Assembly: GCA_963737745.1 (NCBI GenBank)
Contig: CAVTTR010000012.1
Span: 186,001 to 250,000, forward strand
Length of the DNA stretch: 64,000 nucleotides
Reading direction: 5' to 3'
Origin: Bog-473 sp963737745
GTDB taxonomy: Bacteria > Actinomycetota > Acidimicrobiia > Acidimicrobiales > RAAP-2
The stretch's first letter is position 1; every line of letters starts with the position of its first letter. Below the pieces are notes generated by a model, which was given only the letters and a program-made list of their open reading frames with translations, was not told the origin of the DNA and searched no databases. Positions 28,538 through 38,125 of the stretch are shown here, piece after piece. The position numbers and the translations under genes are program-made.

Positions 28538-29419
28538 CTAACCCTGCACCCGTTTGGAGAATTCGAGGATTTGGGGCGCCAGCAGGTACCAGGTCTCGAA
28601 CATCCGAGGTGGTCCGCCCTGCCTCGACAGGGCTCCGAGACGGTTCCACTCGTTCTCCGTGTCCGGCCAGGGCGGCTCGACAAGCTCAGACCCAGGGATT
28701 AACCGGTGCAGCTCACGAGACACCTCGTCGGGATGTTGGAGATCCTTGAGGCCGCCACGGACGATCGTCACCGGGAGCGAGAGTTTGGCGATGTCGTTGG
28801 AAGACACCCCTGGAATCGCCTTGTCGGGATCGACGTTGTAGGCCCAGAGCCACTTCTTCATTTGGGCGATGAATTCGTCAGGGTCCTGCGCCAATACCTG
28901 CTCGCGATGCCTCGGCTTGATGTCGGGCTCACCGAGCATCCCAAGGTCGTTCCAGTTCTTGAGGTTTGCGACTTCCTCCATTGAAATCGCAGCATTGTTG
29001 ATCCACGGCAGGACATACACCGAGGCGAGCGTCAACGTACCGACGATGCCGCCCACGAAGTTCCAGCCGAACAAGCCACTTGCGACGTCAGGGTGGCGAA
29101 GCGCGGTGAGCAGGGACACGCGGGCGCCACCAGACCCACCGGCGATGATGGCGGGGGCCATGTCGACCTGACGGAGGAGCTCGGCCAGAACGTCGGCCTG
29201 GGTGGCGGACTCGGACTCCCCTGTGAAGTTGAGATCCGATTCGCCGCAATTCGGTCGGTCCCAGATCAAGACCTTCATTTCCTTCGCCACCTCTTCGGCG
29301 AGCTCGCGGTATCCGGGGAATTTCATCGAGAATCGACCGCCCGGTGTGAGGACAATGGGCGGTCCGTCTCCAAGAATCTCGTACGCGACGCGCCTACCGT
29401 CGATCTCAACGAAGCTCAT
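28538..29419 (-). CDS. Alpha/beta-hydrolase
   Basis: 293 residues with the α/β-hydrolase fold: the oxyanion region VLTPGGRFSMKFPGY, IWDRPNCGESD, the nucleophile elbow AGGSGGARVSLL with the central serine, and late elements VTIVRGGLKDLQHPDE (acid) and LVEPPWPDTENEWNRL, in which no histidine is seen at the expected place. The missing histidine means the triad may be incomplete or differently placed. A lone gene; the substrate is unknown. Confidence 0.8.
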   Translation of the reverse strand: MSFVEIDGRRVAYEILGDGPPIVLTPGGRFSMKFPGYRELAEEVAKEMKVLIWDRPNCGESDLNFTGESESATQADVLAELLRQVDMAPAIIAGGSGGARVSLLTALRHPDVASGLFGWNFVGGIVGTLTLASVYVLPWINNAAISMEEVANLKNWNDLGMLGEPDIKPRHREQVLAQDPDEFIAQMKKWLWAYNVDPDKAIPGVSSNDIAKLSLPVTIVRGGLKDLQHPDEVSRELHRLIPGSELVEPPWPDTENEWNRLGALSRQGGPPRMFETWYLLAPQILEFSKRVQG

Positions 29420-29536
29420 ACGTGTCCCCTCTTGCTTTTGTTGGCGTTCCCCCGCGGCCCGCGGGCAGCCAAGGGGGTGGATGGTAGCAAGGCGACCACC
29501 TTCCCGCCGAGCGTCCTGATCAGGATGCGATGGTCG

Positions 29537-29812
29537 TCAGCCCTCAATCACATTGTGGACTTGGGCCACCATCGGCTCCCCCACCGTGACCTCGAGCTGA
29601 GCCAAAATAGGCATGAGCGTCGCGCCGAATGCATCGAAGTCCTCCTGGGACTCCCAGATGTCGAATATGTTCACGGCGCCGTCGGACTCGAGGGCGACGT
29701 GATAGGTCCGCCCCTTGGGGCTTCCCGCGCCAGCGTCCTCCAACTGTGTGATCGCCTTGTCGTACTTTTCCACCGTGAATCCAGTGTGCGCGAAATAGAT
29801 GCCGAGTGCCAT
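29537..29812 (-). CDS. Small dimeric α/β-barrel (ABM-like) protein
   Basis: 91 residues. MALGIYFAHTGFTVEKYDKA begins a ferredoxin-like fold of the type found in antibiotic-biosynthesis monooxygenases and EthD-like proteins; VNIFDIWESQEDFDAFGATL and the VAQVHNVIEG end fit. Many such proteins are isomerases, cofactor-free oxygenases or have no known activity. The ATG at 29812 is preceded by AAGGCGG. The position before a flavin oxidoreductase on the same strand may be chance. Confidence 0.65.
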   Translation of the reverse strand: MALGIYFAHTGFTVEKYDKAITQLEDAGAGSPKGRTYHVALESDGAVNIFDIWESQEDFDAFGATLMPILAQLEVTVGEPMVAQVHNVIEG

Positions 29813-29901
29813 GACGGACCGCCTTCCGTGAATGTGACCAACGGCTGGAGCGTAGAGCAAGTGGACGTCACGTGCACAGGGCGATCCTGTCTGCCTCTGG
29901 C

Positions 29902-31032
29902 TCAGGCGTCGCGGAACCAGCGCTGGATGCGGCTCGAGCCGAATTCGTCCTTATCGGCCGCAATAGCGGCGGAAGGCCCCTCGAGGTCTCCGACCGGCGC
30001 GGACCCGCTCAAGAAGGTGACACTGACGCGAGCCACGAGGTCGTGCCCGAACTCGAGGTAACACGTGCCATGTCCGTCATAGTTCGTTGGCGCGGAGTCG
30101 CTTCGGATTTTCGACGCGATCTGCGTCGCCACGACCGACGCTTGCCCCTCGGAGAAGACGCCGGCTTTGGGCGTTCCCACACTCGTCACATCGCCGACGG
30201 CGTACACGTCGGCAAACGTGGTCTCCAGCGTCAGGGAATTCACGGGGATCCAACCGTCGATGGTCATGCCCGACTCCTCGACCACCCGGGGGACTCTGTG
30301 TTGGGGAACACCGAGAAAGAGGTCGTAGGGCATCTCGGGCCCTTCGCTCAGGATTGCGACCTTCCTCTCGGGGTCGAGGCTGGTGATCAAGCGCCCTGGG
30401 TGCCAATGAATGCCTCTCTCTTCGAAGGCGATGAGCAGGGCCTCGGAGGCAGCCGGCGAGGGCGGAATGGGGACACCGAGGGGCATGACGAGGGAGATGG
30501 TCGATTTCTCGCGCAACCCGCGCTCGGTGAGGTAGTCGTGGAGCAACAGAACCGTCTCGCTCGGCGCGGGAGGGCATTTGAACGGCGTGGAGGTCACGCC
30601 CACAATGACGCGGCCACCGCTGAATTCGGCCAGCACCTCGCGCAGCGCAAATGCTCCGCTGACGGTATAGAACTCATGGCCCCCTTCGACGAGTCCGGGG
30701 GTAGCGGATGGATCGAGGTCCGCGCCGAGTGCGACAACCAAGATGTCGCCTTCGAATGTTCCGGCGTCTGTCTCCACTCGTTTGGCGTCGGGGTCGATGG
30801 CGCGGATCGTCGTGTGTACGAAGCGCAATCCAGCCTTGTTGATCTCGCTGTACGCATGAAAGACGTCGGACGCCGGCTTTTTGCCGAACATCACATCGAG
30901 CTTGGAGAATCCAAAAATGAAGCCCTCGCTCTGATCGATGAGGACGATTTCGATGTCGTCACCGAACTGCGCTGAAAGTCGGGTGGACAATTCCAGGCCG
31001 CCGAAGCCCGCTCCGAGCACCAACACTCTCAT
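29902..31032 (-). CDS. FAD-dependent NAD(P)/sulfide:quinone oxidoreductase-like protein
   Basis: 376 residues of the two-dinucleotide-binding (SQR/NDH-2-like) flavoprotein family. The N-terminal FAD motif is VLVLGAGFGGLELSTRL; ALGADLDPSATPG lies mid-protein; TPFKCPPAPSETVLLLHDYL carries the cysteine found in sulfide:quinone oxidoreductase relatives; the second FAD contact is FADVYAVGDVTSVGTPKAG. A YLEFGHDLVARVSVTFLSG stretch and a polar C-terminus follow. Only one of the paired redox cysteines of true SQRs is obvious, so another quinone or thiol oxidoreductase is possible. The ATG at 31032 follows GGGAG. Confidence 0.78.
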   Translation of the reverse strand: MRVLVLGAGFGGLELSTRLSAQFGDDIEIVLIDQSEGFIFGFSKLDVMFGKKPASDVFHAYSEINKAGLRFVHTTIRAIDPDAKRVETDAGTFEGDILVVALGADLDPSATPGLVEGGHEFYTVSGAFALREVLAEFSGGRVIVGVTSTPFKCPPAPSETVLLLHDYLTERGLREKSTISLVMPLGVPIPPSPAASEALLIAFEERGIHWHPGRLITSLDPERKVAILSEGPEMPYDLFLGVPQHRVPRVVEESGMTIDGWIPVNSLTLETTFADVYAVGDVTSVGTPKAGVFSEGQASVVATQIASKIRSDSAPTNYDGHGTCYLEFGHDLVARVSVTFLSGSAPVGDLEGPSAAIAADKDEFGSSRIQRWFRDA

Positions 31033-31278
31033 CTCCCGCACCCACTTTCTCTTTCTCTGCCGGGACCGCAAACCGGCGACCCACTCCCCGCTGCCCGTGC
31101 CGTCGGCGTATACGCGAGCTGAGGTGACAATCCCGGCCGCCTCTGAGATTGCAATAGGAGTAGCCCGGCAGTCAAATGTCCGGGGTGCACGAGGGATACT
31201 CCGGGAGCAGGAGTCCCTACGATGGGAGTCCAGCCAACACCGGCGAGTTCGTCGTCGCACGGGGATCGAGGAGAGGCC

Positions 31279-31557
31279 ATGGCAGACCACGTTGGATTGG
31301 ACGGACATCACAAGGCCACGGTGGAGAAGATTTTCAGCCATCCGGTGAGTCACAACATCCAATGGCACGACGTCCTCTCGCTCCTCCAACGTGTGGCCAC
31401 GGTCACCGAGGAGCACGACGGTCGTTACAAAGTCACCTTGGGTTCGGAGACGCAGTTTTTCGACGTCCCTCGTCATCATCACGATATCGACGAGCAACAG
31501 GTCGTCGACTTGCGCCGGATGCTCAAAGGCGCCGGGATCACTCCTGAGACGGCGTAG
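31279..31557 (+). CDS. Small HicA-like/dsRBD-like protein
   Basis: 92 residues. The order VEKIFSHPVSHNIQWHDVLS, LLQRVATVTEEHDGRYKVTL, TQFFDVPRHHHDIDEQQVVD, LRRMLKGAGI follows the HicA-type double-stranded-RNA-binding fold, including the histidines near P-R-H-H-H. No HicB partner is adjacent, so a toxin role is doubtful; this is a known stand-alone actinobacterial form. The ATG at 31279 follows GAGGAGAGG. Upstream (31033-31278) only weak hairpins are seen. Confidence 0.6.
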   Translation: MADHVGLDGHHKATVEKIFSHPVSHNIQWHDVLSLLQRVATVTEEHDGRYKVTLGSETQFFDVPRHHHDIDEQQVVDLRRMLKGAGITPETA

Positions 31558-31620
31558 GCACGTGCGTTCGCATCAGAGAGCCGTCACGGTCTGGGCCAGA
31601 GTCTGCGAGGGCCGCTTGGC

Positions 31621-32196
31621 GTGAGGCTCGTACGCCCTGCCGACCTCGGTTCCATGGAGCGAATGCTAGAGGCCATGCAATCCTGCGAACCGACCTTCGC
31701 CGACCTCGGGGCCAGTCTTACCACGCGCGAAGTGAGTGGGTTTACCCGCACGCAGGCCGAGAGAGTGCTGGGCCACGGCGCCGAGACCTTCGCACGGGCG
31801 GTCGACGGTCTTCAGCGATGGAAAGCGCACAGCCTCTGGGGCTTCGCCGTCTTTCCGAATGACGCCGCCATCCGAGTGGGCTCGACGATCATCGTGAGCG
31901 TCGGGATCCGCTTGGTGGCGCTGGCCATTCCATGCCGGATTGTGGTGGTCGTGGACGAAGCCGATCGCTGGGGATTTGCGTATGCCACGCTCCCGGGGCA
32001 CCCCGAACAGGGAGAGGAAGCTTTCCAAGTCACCATGGCGGCCGATCAGACGGTCCGCTTCGTTATCACGGCGCTGTCTCGCCCTGCTGATCCACTCGTC
32101 CGGCTCGCCGGTCCGGTCGAACGGGTGGTGCAGGCGCAGTCGACGACGGCATACCTACGGGCGCTCAACCGTTTCGTCAATGAAGAGGGCCGGTAG
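31621..32196 (+). CDS. DUF1990-family protein
   Basis: 191 residues. The DUF1990 pattern is clear: ERVLGHGAETFARAVDGLQR, WKAHSLWGFAVFPNDAAIRV, PCRIVVVVDEADRWGFAYAT, LPGHPEQGEEAFQVTM and VRFVITALSRPADPLVRLAG. The family fold is START-like and its ligand is unknown. A GTG start at 31621 is used; an ATG at 31654 is an alternative that would remove eleven residues. It stands alone on this strand and converges with the DUF4242 gene. Confidence 0.8.
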   Translation: MRLVRPADLGSMERMLEAMQSCEPTFADLGASLTTREVSGFTRTQAERVLGHGAETFARAVDGLQRWKAHSLWGFAVFPNDAAIRVGSTIIVSVGIRLVALAIPCRIVVVVDEADRWGFAYATLPGHPEQGEEAFQVTMAADQTVRFVITALSRPADPLVRLAGPVERVVQAQSTTAYLRALNRFVNEEGR

Positions 32197-32206
32197 AGCC
32201 CCCACT

Positions 32207-32452
32207 TCACAGCAGGCCGGACACCTCATGCACCTCACCACAGGAGACACCGATGGCCTCGTGGTGATGCCGCACCGCCTCGGCGTCAGGCGCCTCGAGC
32301 AAGCAGTACACCTTGCCGTCGGGGTTGTGGAAGAGCTCAATCTGCCGGACGCCGAACTCGTCGGCTTTGCCATCCTTGGTGTCTTGCGTGATCTGCTCTA
32401 TCGCCATACCAGGAAGTTTGAGGTCGTCGTGAAAGTCCATGAATCGTGGCAC
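32207..32452 (-). CDS. DUF4242 (SCO4226-like nickel-binding) protein
   Basis: 81 residues. MPRFMDFHDDLKLPGMAIEQ, VRQIELFHNPDGKVYCLLEA and PDAEAVRHHHEAIGVSCGEV match the ferredoxin-like DUF4242 family, whose Streptomyces member SCO4226 binds nickel. The HHH run and cysteine are candidate metal ligands. The GTG at 32452 is chosen because AAAGGAG lies just upstream. It is a single gene, converging on the DUF1990 gene. Confidence 0.75.
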   Translation of the reverse strand: MPRFMDFHDDLKLPGMAIEQITQDTKDGKADEFGVRQIELFHNPDGKVYCLLEAPDAEAVRHHHEAIGVSCGEVHEVSGLL

Positions 32453-32657
32453 GTGCAAACTCCTTTGCGTCGGGCCCTCCACCGAAGCGCAACGCGCCTT
32501 GGGTGTCGGTGCCGCTCAAGTGTAGGACTTCTCTGTCACTCTCGCCACGAGCTCAGGCGACGGCCTGATTCCGAGATCCTTTCGTCGACGGCGCAGGTGG
32601 GTGCCCGATACGGTAGGGATACATGGCTCCATCAGTGTCCTCCTCCCCCGATGTGCG

Positions 32658-33190
32658 ATGAAGGAGTCGTCGGCGACGGCCATCGACGTCGTGATCGAGA
32701 TCCCGACCGGCAGTCGGAACAAGTACGAGTACGACCACGAGAACCACGTCATCCGGCTGGATCGCCGCCTGTTCACGGCCACGGCCTATCCGGCGGACTA
32801 CGGCTTCGTGCCCGACACCCTGTCGAAGGACGGGGACCCGCTCGATGCGCTCGTCTTGGTGGCCGACCCGACGTTTCCCGGCTGCGTGGTGCGGGCGCGG
32901 ATCCTGGGGGTCTTCTTCATGCGCGACGAAGCGGGCTCGACGCCAAGCTCTTGACCGTCCTGGAGCACGACCCGCAGTGGGACAGGCGCGACGACATCGA
33001 CGACCTGCCGCGACACCTGCTCAACGAGATCGAGCACTTCTTCAGCATCTACAAGGATCTGGAACCCGAGAAGCACACCGAGGTCATGGGGTTCGAGGAC
33101 CGCGCGGCCGCCCTCAAGGAGCTGGAGGCGTGCCGCCAGGCCTTCCAGGCTCAGAGAAGCGCAGCAGCCGGACGCCGGCAACAGTCCTGA
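32658..33190 (+). CDS. ppa: Inorganic pyrophosphatase (frameshifted)
   Basis: A family-I soluble pyrophosphatase of ~177 residues that hydrolyses PPi to keep biosynthesis going. Signatures include VVIEIPTGSRNKYEYDHEN, RRLFTATAYPADYGFVPDTL and the metal-binding core DGDPLDALVLV. A missing G in the GCGGGCTCGACGCC run near 32938 shifts the frame; restoring it gives EAGLDAKLL, and the rest (HLLNEIEHFFSIYKDLEPEK) follows normally. The start ATG at 32658 lacks a strong Shine-Dalgarno. It converges with the HtrA gene. Confidence 0.9.
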
Positions 33191-33201
33191 CGATCGGACG
33201 C

Positions 33202-34892
33202 TCAGGCCGCTGCTGCAGCTGGAGCCGCTCCCGCTGCTGCCCGGGTTGGTGAAGCCTCCCGCCCCGAATGGGTTGGTCTGTTGCTCTGTACCTGGGACTG
33301 TTGCTGTTGCGCTTCGGCCTGGGTGCCCAGGGTCACCGTCGTCGTGCGCTTGCTGTTGCCCACGTAGTAGGTGATCTGGACCTTCTGGCCCGCCTTGTCC
33401 TTTTGGATCATGTTCTGCAGAGCTGGCGGCCGAGGTCACCGCCGTCCCGTCGATGCTGACGATCACGTCACCTTGGACGAGGCCCGCCTTGGCCGCGGGC
33501 GATCCCGAAATCACATTGAGCACGACGACGCCCGAGGTCGGGGTGAACCCGTACTGCTGGCGCAGGGCCGGGGTCAGCGTGGTGATGTTGACGCCGAGGT
33601 AGCCGCCGCCGTTGGTGGCCGGGCCACCCTTTTCGAGTTGCGGGCAGCAGCGACTCGACCTCGTCCGCCGGTATGGCGAACCCGATGTTCTGCGCGTTGG
33701 TCCCGTCGTCCGAACTGCCGGCGACCGCGGTGTTCATGCCGATGACCTGACCCGCCGTGTCGATGAGGGGACCGCCCGAGTTCCCGGGGTTGATGGCGGC
33801 ATCGGTCTGGATCAGGTTCTGCAGGTTCTCCGTGGCCGTCCCCTCTCCGCCGGCGCTGACCGATCGGCCGAGGGCGGAGACGATGCCCTGGGTCACCGTC
33901 GGCGTGCCCGCAGCCAGCCCCAGCGCGTTGCCGATGGCGACGACGGCATCGCCCACGACCGCCTTGGACGAACTGCCGAAGGTGACGGTCGGCAGGTTCG
34001 GCTCCGGATTGTTGATCTTGAGCAGCGCCACATCCTGCTGCGTGTTGTAGCCCACCAGCGTGGCGGGATCGGCCTTCTTCTGCCCGTACTCGGTCACGGT
34101 GATGGTGCCGGTCCCGCCGCCCTGGGTGAACAGTTCGATCACGTGGTTGTTGGTGATCACCTCGCCACTGGACGGTGATGATCATCCCGGTGCCCTCGTC
34201 CTCGTTGCCGTGTGACTTGACGTCGATGGAGACGACGGCGGGGATGACCTTCTTGACCAGTTCGGGAATGGTCACGTTCCCGCTCAGCGACGGCCGCGCC
34301 GGGATCGGCGTTGCCCTCGTGGATGGTGACGCGTGCCGTCGTTGTTGCCGTTGTCGGCCAGCGCGGTCACGCCGGCGCCGACGCCGCCGCCGATGAGGGC
34401 GGCCACGACGGCGACGCCGACCCAGGAGCGGCGGTTGCCCGAACCCTGACTTCCGGACCGTGCGGCGGAGTCGGCGGGGAGCGGCGGGGCGGGAGCAGCG
34501 GTGCGGCGACCGGTGACGGGTCGGTCGCGGCGGGATCGTCGGAGCCGGGTCGGTCGGTCCACGGGGCCGGGTTGCCTCGGACGCCCGAGGGTCGGACCGG
34601 CGTGCGGCAGGCGACCGGCGGGCTCGGAGCTGGCTCGTGGCGGTCGGGCCGACCGGTGTGGCGGGCGGCCAGGGCGGCGGCGCTGACCAGCCGGAGGCGG
34701 TCAGGCGGTCCACCGGCGGAGAGGGGCCGGAGCCGGCGGGGCGCGGTCGGAGCGGTGCTCCGGCGCTCCGACGGCGGCCTGCCGGCGGCTGCCGGCCGTT
34801 GCCCTGCCGGACCAGCCGGACTCTGCCCCTCGGTCCTCGAGGCCCTGCTCGGCAGGTAGCGGAACCTCAGTCGGTTCAGTGTCGTCTGTCAT
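33202..34892 (-). CDS. HtrA/DegP-type serine protease with PDZ domain (frameshifted)
   Basis: A membrane-anchored quality-control protease of ~555 residues. An acidic then Arg/Pro-rich cytoplasmic region leads to one membrane helix (WVGVAVVAALIGGGVGAGVT), a trypsin-like domain and a C-terminal PDZ domain. The triad is visible: His in ITNNHVIELF, Asp in TQQDVALLKINNP and Ser in AINPGNSGGPLIDTAG. The PDZ contains SGSPAAKAGLVQGDVIVSID. Frame changes are needed near 33430, 33530, 33640, 34165, 34300 and 34600. The ATG at 34892 follows AGGAGG. The last ~30 codons are uncertain. Confidence 0.85.
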
Positions 34893-35068
34893 TGGGGATC
34901 CTCCTGAGAACGGACTTGGGTCCGCCGCGCCGAGCCTCCCAGGCGGCAATCAACGGTGCGCTCGTGGATGAAGAGCCATGTTACGGGAGGAGGACGAGCT
35001 GGCACGTCCTCGCCCCGCGACGGCGCCTGCACCGGGTGGGTCGCCCGGCGCGGTAGCGTGTCCGCCGC

Positions 35069-36399
35069 ATGTCACGCCGAATAGATATTGAGTTGACGAG
35101 CAAGAGCAGCGACGGGTCATGGACATGGCGCGCCGCTGGCGCACGACAGCCCAAGGGCGTCGTCGAAGCGTCGTTGGTGCCCGAAAATCAGGAAGTCGGT
35201 TCGGTGCTCCGGGCCGAAGTCGAGACCGGGCTCGAGGGCATCGAGGTGATGTCGCTCAGCGCGGTCAAGCCCGCCCGCTCACCCGAGAAGAGCCGGACGT
35301 ATCGAGGTCGTGGGCACGCCCAAGCGGGCGCCTGACGTGTCGGTCATTTTGGCCCCCGGCTCCGGGCAAGCGCAGCCGTCGACGTGACGAAGACGGCGAC
35401 GACCGGGACGACCGTCGGCCCAGCCGAGGCGGTCACCGTGGCGATCGTCCCAGTGGCGGTCCCGGTGGCGGTGGCTCCGGTGGTCCGGCGGCAGTGGCCC
35501 GGTGGCGGTGGCCCGGAGGTGATCGCCCAAGTGGCGGACGCAGCGGACCCGGCGGCAGCAGCGGCCCCCGTCGACCCGGCACCCGACGTCCCGGCGAAGG
35601 TGACGGCCGGCCCGCCCGCGGTGAGCGACCCGTGGCCCCGACCTCGACCGTGCACCGCAATGCGATGTTGGCCGCGCTGCGTCCCGAGCAGATCCCCGTG
35701 GCCGAGCAGTTGCTGCGCGGCGGCCTGCCCGCCGTACGCCAGGCCATCGACGCCCAGAACTCGGCGGCCAAGGTGTCGGGCCGGCCGCCGGCGTCGACCG
35801 ACGCGTTGTTGGCCATGGCCGACGAACTCCTGCCCGTCGTCAAGCTGGCGGACTGGAAGGACCGGGCCACGGCGGCCCAGTCAGCCGGCAAGGACTACCG
35901 CTTGCGCGAGCTGCGCGCCGTCGTGGCCGCCTCGCGCACGGTCATCCTCGACGAGGACGGGCGCGCACTGGCCAAGTCCCTCCAGGAGTCGCTGGAGAAG
36001 CGCGTCACGGCCCTGCGCGACGAGTGGCTGGCCCGCATCACCAACGCCATCAAGGAGGGACGCATCCAGCAGGCGCTGGAGGCCTCCATCCGCCCCCCGG
36101 AGCCCGGCACCCGCTGCCCGGCTGATCTGGCCGTGCAACTGGCTGCAGCGGCCGGAGAGGCGATGACGGCCGAGCTGCCGCCCGAAGAGTGGATGAAGAT
36201 GCTCGACGCCGTGGTGCTCTCCCCCGTGCGCCGCACGGTCAAGCCGGCGGGCATACCGGCCGACGAGGTGGCGCGCCAGGCCGCACGCCACGCTGCCGGA
36301 TCAGTGCCGGCACTGGCCAAGCTGCTCGGGCTGCGGATTCCGCCCCCTCCGCCGCGGCGCCTGGTCACCGAGCACCGGCTCAGTTCAGCGGGCGGTTAA
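35069..36399 (+). CDS. Conserved protein with N-terminal β-domain and Arg/Gly-rich disordered linker (frameshifted)
   Basis: About 440 residues. The first ~75 (MSRRIDIELTSKSSDGSWTW, VVEASLVPENQEVGSVLRAE) look like a small β-barrel, possibly OB-like. Next comes a ~110-residue region dominated by Arg, Gly, Pro and Asp with repeated GDRPSGG units, then a helical C-terminal domain (NAMLAALRPEQIPVAEQLLR, DWKDRATAAQSAGKDYRLRE). The frame changes near 35300. Arg/Gly repeats beside an OB-like domain suggest RNA binding, but this is inference from composition. The product is not one I recognise beyond being typical of this lineage. Confidence 0.6.
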
Positions 36400-36856
36400 G
36401 CACCAGCAGTCGGGCCGTGAACCCGGCTGCCTCCAGCCGTTGCTTGGAGAGTCGATCACCCGGAAGCGCCAGCGCGTCGATGTCGCGGCAGCCTCGTTGC
36501 GTGCACCACGCCACCATGGACTCCATGAGGGCCGTGCCGACGCCGACCCCGCGCGCCCCTTCTTCGACGTAGCAACATTCGATCCGCCCACTGCGCACGC
36601 GTCGATCCGTGGCGCGTGAAGGTGGTGGCGGCCGCCAGTCCGACGACGACGTGGTGGAACTCGCCGACGTAGAGCGCGGCGTCGTCCTCGTCGGGCCTGC
36701 AGCCAGCGGGCCAGGAGCTCATCGCGGCTGGCGTCGCCGCGCAGCGTGGCACCCCCGCGCATGGTGTCCACGTCGGACAGGGCCCGGCGTGAGCAGTGCG
36801 ACGCAGGCCGCCGTGTCGTCGTCTCGTGCGCGGGCGCGCCGTTTCCATGGCGACAC
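36380..36856 (-). CDS. GNAT-family N-acetyltransferase (frameshifted)
   Basis: About 155 residues from three frames: DDDTAACVALL, RGDASRDELLARWLQ, ALYVGEFHHVVVGLAAATTF and then IECCYVEEGARGVGVGTALM, which holds the acetyl-CoA-binding motif (R/Q-x-x-G-x-G/A as ARGVGVG). The C-terminus DALALPGDRLSKQRLEAAGF completes the fold. The breaks are near 36590, 36690 and 36780. A GTG at 36856 is the likely start. It overlaps the convergent upstream gene end by 20 bases. Substrate unknown. Confidence 0.7.
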
Positions 36857-36872
36857 TTCCGCCGCGCCAGCC

Positions 36873-37587
36873 CTACTCGTCCGGTCGATCAGGCTCCGGA
36901 GCCGTGGCCGGCGGCGGGTGGCCGGAGCGTCCGGTGGTCGGGGCCGTGATGGCGTCCCGGGCGTCGATGGTTCCGGGGCCCTCGACGTCGCCGTCACCGG
37001 CACCGCCGGCCTTCGATCGCTTCGAGGATCTGGTGGGCCCGGTTGAGGATGGTGCGGCGGTTGCGGTGCGACGCCTCATGGCGGTGGAGGGCCCGCAGCT
37101 CGTCGGGGCCGAGGCTTTCGAGCCGGCGGACCACCTGGGAGGCCGAGAGGGTGTCGTAGCCGGCCAGGGCGCCCTCGACGATGACGGCGTCGGCCGGGTC
37201 GGCGGCGGGCTTGGTGACGGCGCCGGGCGGTGCCGATGTCGTGCGCCGGCATCCGCCGTGCCGTCCGCGCGTGCGACGGAGGTGCCTCTCAGTGCCGTGC
37301 GCCGACCGACGTCTGCCGGATCGCTCAGTCTCGTCCGTCTCGTCGCGATGGAACAGCTTGCTCACGCGGTCGACCAATTGGCGCTGGCCCTGGGTCGACG
37401 ACGAACTGACCGACGACGCGTGCGTTCTGCACGTCGGTCTCGAAGCGTTGCGTCGACCCTTGCCGATGAGGCCGGGGAGATCCTCGGCCACGGTCAGGGC
37501 GACACCGACGGGTGCGAAGACGAGAAGGTCGAGCGCCCGCTGCAGCGGGGTCGATTCTCCCTCTACGGCGTCGCCGCTCGTCGCCAT
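36873..37587 (-). CDS. Hypothetical protein, helical (frameshifted)
   Basis: About 235 residues. The N-terminus MATSGDAVEGESTPLQRALD has a hydrophobic stretch (LLVFAPVGVALTVAEDLPGL), a middle helical part (RFETDVQNARVVGQ, RQLVDRVSKLFHRDETDETE), a basic linker and a conserved C-terminal block: GYDTLSASQVVRRLESLGPD, LRALHRHEASHRNRRTILNR. That block is typical of a family found across actinobacteria in genes with no established role. Frame changes are near 37430 and 37020. It starts eight bases after the DUF4193 stop, so the two are probably co-transcribed. Confidence 0.6.
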
Positions 37588-37595
37588 CGTCGGAC

Positions 37596-38125
37596 TCAGA
37601 CACAGTCCCGGCAGAGCATCTTCTTCTTGTCGGCCAGCTGGCTCGGGTGCTTGACGAGGAAGCAGGAGCGGCAGACGAACTCGTCGGGCTGCTTGGGCAG
37701 CACGCGCTCGTTGCCTTCGGTGCGGTCTTCCTGGTCCGTCGCCTCGTCGTCCTCGGGCTCGTCTTCGACGACGAGGCGTTCCTTCAGAATGACGTCGAGG
37801 CTGGCCTCGACGTCCTCGTCCTCGGGCTCTTCCTCTTCCTCTTCGTCCTCGGCGTCACCGGAACGCTCGACCACTGCGGCCGGGCGCGGCCGTGAGGATT
37901 TCGACGACCTCGTCGCCGACCGCGTCATCGTCTTCGTCATCGATCTCGACGATGTCATCGTCATCGTCGAGCGGGTCGTCTTCGTCCAGGTCGACGAGGG
38001 CATCCTCGTCGAGATCGACTTCCAGGTCGTCGACCTCAGGCGTCGTCGTCGACGACGTCATCGTCCTCCAGAGCGGAGGCCTCGGGTTCGAGATCTTTCG
38101 GCATGTCCTTCTTCTTCGTCGCCAT
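37596..38125 (-). CDS. DUF4193-domain protein (frameshifted)
   Basis: About 175 residues. MATKKKDMPKDLEPEASALE begins a very acidic N-terminal half (long Asp/Glu runs such as DDPLDDDDDIVEIDDEDDD), and the C-terminus is the DUF4193 zinc-ribbon-like segment EFVCRSCFLVKHPSQLADKK followed by KMLCRDCV, a CxxC...CxxC metal site. The role is unknown; this family is a near-universal actinobacterial marker. Frame changes near 37880 and 38045 lie in the repetitive acidic stretch. The ATG at 38125 has no strong Shine-Dalgarno. Confidence 0.8.

Noticed and set aside
31279..31557. HicAB toxin-antitoxin system
   Set aside because: Only a HicA-like fold is seen; no HicB partner is encoded on either side.
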